This document shows, piece after piece, positions 63,101-64,000 of a stretch of DNA of 64,000 nucleotides; position 1 is the first letter of the stretch; the number at the start of each line of letters is the position of its first letter. The stretch comes from Clostridiales bacterium (GTDB lineage: Bacteria; Bacillota; Clostridia; Oscillospirales; Acutalibacteraceae). The DNA lies in assembly GCA_012840445.1 (NCBI GenBank), contig DULI01000011.1:33855-97854 (forward strand), in the 5' to 3' direction. A program made the position numbers and the translations under genes. The notes beneath the pieces are model-generated. The model worked only from the letters and a program-made list of their open reading frames with translations. It searched no databases and had not been told where the DNA came from.

Positions 63101-64000
63101 TTGACTATGAAAGCGCATTTGCCGCATCTTTAAAAAACAGCGCCGTTGTATCCAATGATATTAACAAGGGCGGGCGCATTCAGACCGTTACCTCAATTTT
63201 CAGAGGTTGGACGTCCACCTCGGTGCACGAGGGATTCTCTTGGGGAATGGAGGATACAATAAACGACTTTGCCATTTCGAGAATGGCCGAGATTTTGGGC
63301 AGAACTGACGAAGCTGAATATTATAAAAACCGTGCCTTATATTATGTAAACTACTTTAACAAAGACCTCGGCTGGTTCATGGCGAGGAATGATGACGGAA
63401 GCTTTAGGTATAGCAGAATAGAAGACTTTAATCCCAGTGCATGGCATGAAAGGTCTTACTGGGATTACTGCGAGGCCAATGCCTGGAACATGTCATTTAC
63501 GGCGGTTCAGGATGTACAAGGCATTATAAACCTATATGGTGGCAAGGAAAAGGCCATAGAGCGCCTTGACAATCTCTTTAACGCCGACCTTCGCGGCCAG
63601 GATGTGGGAATGCGTGAGATGCGGGAGGTACGCCTTGGCCAGTACAACCATACTAATGAGCCGTCTCTGCATTTAATTTATATGTACAGCTACCTAGGCC
63701 AGCCCTATAAAACCCAAAAGTATGTGCGCAGTGTCCTGTCCAGATGCTATGCGGGAAGCAGCATCGGCCAGGGTTATTTGGGCGACGAAGATAACGGCCA
63801 GATGTCTGCCTGGTATGTGTTGAACGCTTTAGGCTTCTATACTCCGAGCGTTGGTAATCCCGAATATGTAATCGGCTCCCCGTTATTTAAGAAGGCCACA
63901 ATTCACCTTGAGAACGGGAAGGATTTAGTAATCAGCGCACCCAACAACAGCCGCGAGAATATATATGTTCAGAGCGTCAAGTTTAACGGCAAGGAGTACA
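60184..64000 (+). CDS. Secreted GH92 alpha-mannosidase, C-terminus beyond window
   Basis: The frame from the ATG at 60184 (GGAGGG upstream) stays open to base 64000, about 1272 residues. A signal peptide (about 1-33) is followed by two discoidin/F5/8-type modules (about 70-215 and 225-370) that share the ending NNGAPMTQFSELQL, then a linker domain (about 380-560). The GH92 core starts near 564 (LSDYVNILRGTNNTLMYSRG) and includes GFWDTYRSAWPAY near 905, NHTNEPSLHLIYMYSYLGQP near 1155 and GDEDNGQMSAWYVLNALGFY near 1199. GH92 enzymes are calcium-dependent exo-alpha-mannosidases acting on N-glycan or yeast-type mannans. Any further C-terminal modules lie outside the window. Confidence 0.9.
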   Translation, partial: MPIIPFKKFLAVFLAAVVLVTLGNTAIPVAVSADSGEQVTYFITSFEAGEGNMLESQLEENRVKNVGFVADVGRLVGDVTYLVRSDTLSGSPDYKPEEGKHNLFDYNTGSKFLTAMRPTSQNPVEVVLELEQPVKVVSYLIASANDESGRDPVAWTISGSNDRNTWTLLDNRSGVTFSSRQQKKTFEFENTTAYKFYKITITQNNGAPMTQFSELQLADRRQPGIGTDYTGLVDLDSLSGSDDFKPEESKPMLFDHNTFSKFLTNKKPTTNDPVVVAFRMKKPVPVSTYIIGAGPDELTRNPKSWRFEGSQNGTNWVTLDQQFGIVFKAEQETQRFTFSNQTEYSYYRIVITENNGAPMTQFSELQLYGAAEEQTPGEDDSDINSPMKTRKSRGPAASFNTLTSTGWTGWGALEVLGRHIGSQEAYCYNVIYDGLSIPVTKNTRLSYVFFPALYNPNDYDFDFTSQHMAVDLKFTDGSYLSELQAKDQNGTIVSPHAQGQSGILAYMQWNHIYSNIGEVAEGKTIEKILIGYHKSENPSGEDKVFLGYFDDIVIEDVPEVEYEHLSDYVNILRGTNNTLMYSRGLTTPLVTMPHGFNAYVPMTESKSTLPYYYQLAGTKTKLRHMGITHAASPWLGDWGTWQFMPNTSININDVTRGDDISADKRAADFTHANEVAKAHYYSITFNDGSAASGVKMEVTPTSHAMYARFTFPANSANRNLIFDCEWASGGLTFNSDGSFTAYSDHIYGHGEYSPNRVNGATRMYIYGVIDQNYEDAKVVNSKQGIVSFGSGTTVVTMKLATSFISAEQAKKNLELEIGTNDTFDTIFQKAQKAWDDQLGIIEVEGATHDQLVTLYSCLYRMFCYPILYSENIGTAENENWAYSSPYSGSLTSPNVKSGKMYTINGFWDTYRSAWPAYFLLTPTMAGEMLDGIVEHYKDSGWVSRWLAPGAINCMVGTNIDAIFGDAMVKGIKFDYESAFAASLKNSAVVSNDINKGGRIQTVTSIFRGWTSTSVHEGFSWGMEDTINDFAISRMAEILGRTDEAEYYKNRALYYVNYFNKDLGWFMARNDDGSFRYSRIEDFNPSAWHERSYWDYCEANAWNMSFTAVQDVQGIINLYGGKEKAIERLDNLFNADLRGQDVGMREMREVRLGQYNHTNEPSLHLIYMYSYLGQPYKTQKYVRSVLSRCYAGSSIGQGYLGDEDNGQMSAWYVLNALGFYTPSVGNPEYVIGSPLFKKATIHLENGKDLVISAPNNSRENIYVQSVKFNGKEY

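Noticed and set aside
1..64000. CRISPR arrays, insertion sequences, integrases, prophage genes or rRNA operons
   Set aside because: I saw no regular spaced repeats, transposase or integrase motifs, phage structural genes or rRNA sequence anywhere in the window.

Overview
The window reads as a chromosomal segment of a low-to-moderate GC Gram-positive anaerobe of the class Clostridia, probably a ruminococcal or cellulolytic lineage. The evidence is the Bacillus/Clostridium gene order miaB-ymcA-mutS-mutL and sepF-ylmH-divIVA-ileS-lspA-rluD, RNase Y, a SigH-type sigma factor, a T-box leader on thrS, a transketolase split into two subunits, and a secreted glycosidase that ends in a dockerin. About 57 genes are supported. 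Two run off the edges: an unrecognised hydrophilic protein at 1-791 and a GH92 alpha-mannosidase at 60184-64000. At least two more are decayed remnants.

Region 1 (1-4000, minus strand): rlmB, two tandem AraC/cupin regulators and a GtrA membrane protein. Region 2 (4150-20900, plus): a long housekeeping run from a clear promoter, covering tRNA modification (miaB, miaA), mRNA turnover (ricA/ymcA-like), mismatch repair (mutS, mutL with an endonuclease motif), an HlyD-like adaptor, a cell-division set (yggS, sepF, ylmH, divIVA), ileS, lspA, an rluD-type pseudouridine synthase and a HAD phosphatase. Region 3 (20900-34000): split transketolase, convergent rny, an ECF sigma factor with a membrane-anchored VWA protein, an aromatic-acid-exporter-like protein with asnS, T-box-controlled thrS, a broken small membrane gene, a small lipoprotein and a phosphoglucomutase/phosphomannomutase.

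Region 4 (34100-42700): a SigH-like sigma factor, a zinc-ribbon protein, then a three-gene operon of two unusual ABC exporters flanking a DUF1854 protein. The operon is preceded by a leader with mutually exclusive terminator and antiterminator pairings. It is followed by a Crp/Fnr regulator, a ferredoxin plus NapH-like membrane iron-sulfur protein behind a near-perfect activator-type palindrome, and a YgbA-like protein linked to nitrosative stress. Region 5 (42700-51250): an AraC protein with two complete DNA-binding domains, a 1361-residue domain-permuted GH3 enzyme with three carbohydrate-binding-like modules and a dockerin, a Nif3-family protein, and a beta-helix carbohydrate-binding lipoprotein. 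Region 6 (51285-64000): cyclophilin lipoprotein, cysteine-cluster protein, nrdR, a complete branched-chain amino acid ABC importer (livKHMGF) with a cytidylate-kinase-like gene, the azlCD exporter pair, a YdcF-family remnant with an internal deletion, and the GH92 gene.

The most promising under-described items are the ABC-DUF1854-ABC operon with its attenuator leader, the ECF/VWA signalling pair, and the Crp/Fnr-ferredoxin-NapH-YgbA block. All functional calls come from recognising sequence motifs by eye. No database search was run.
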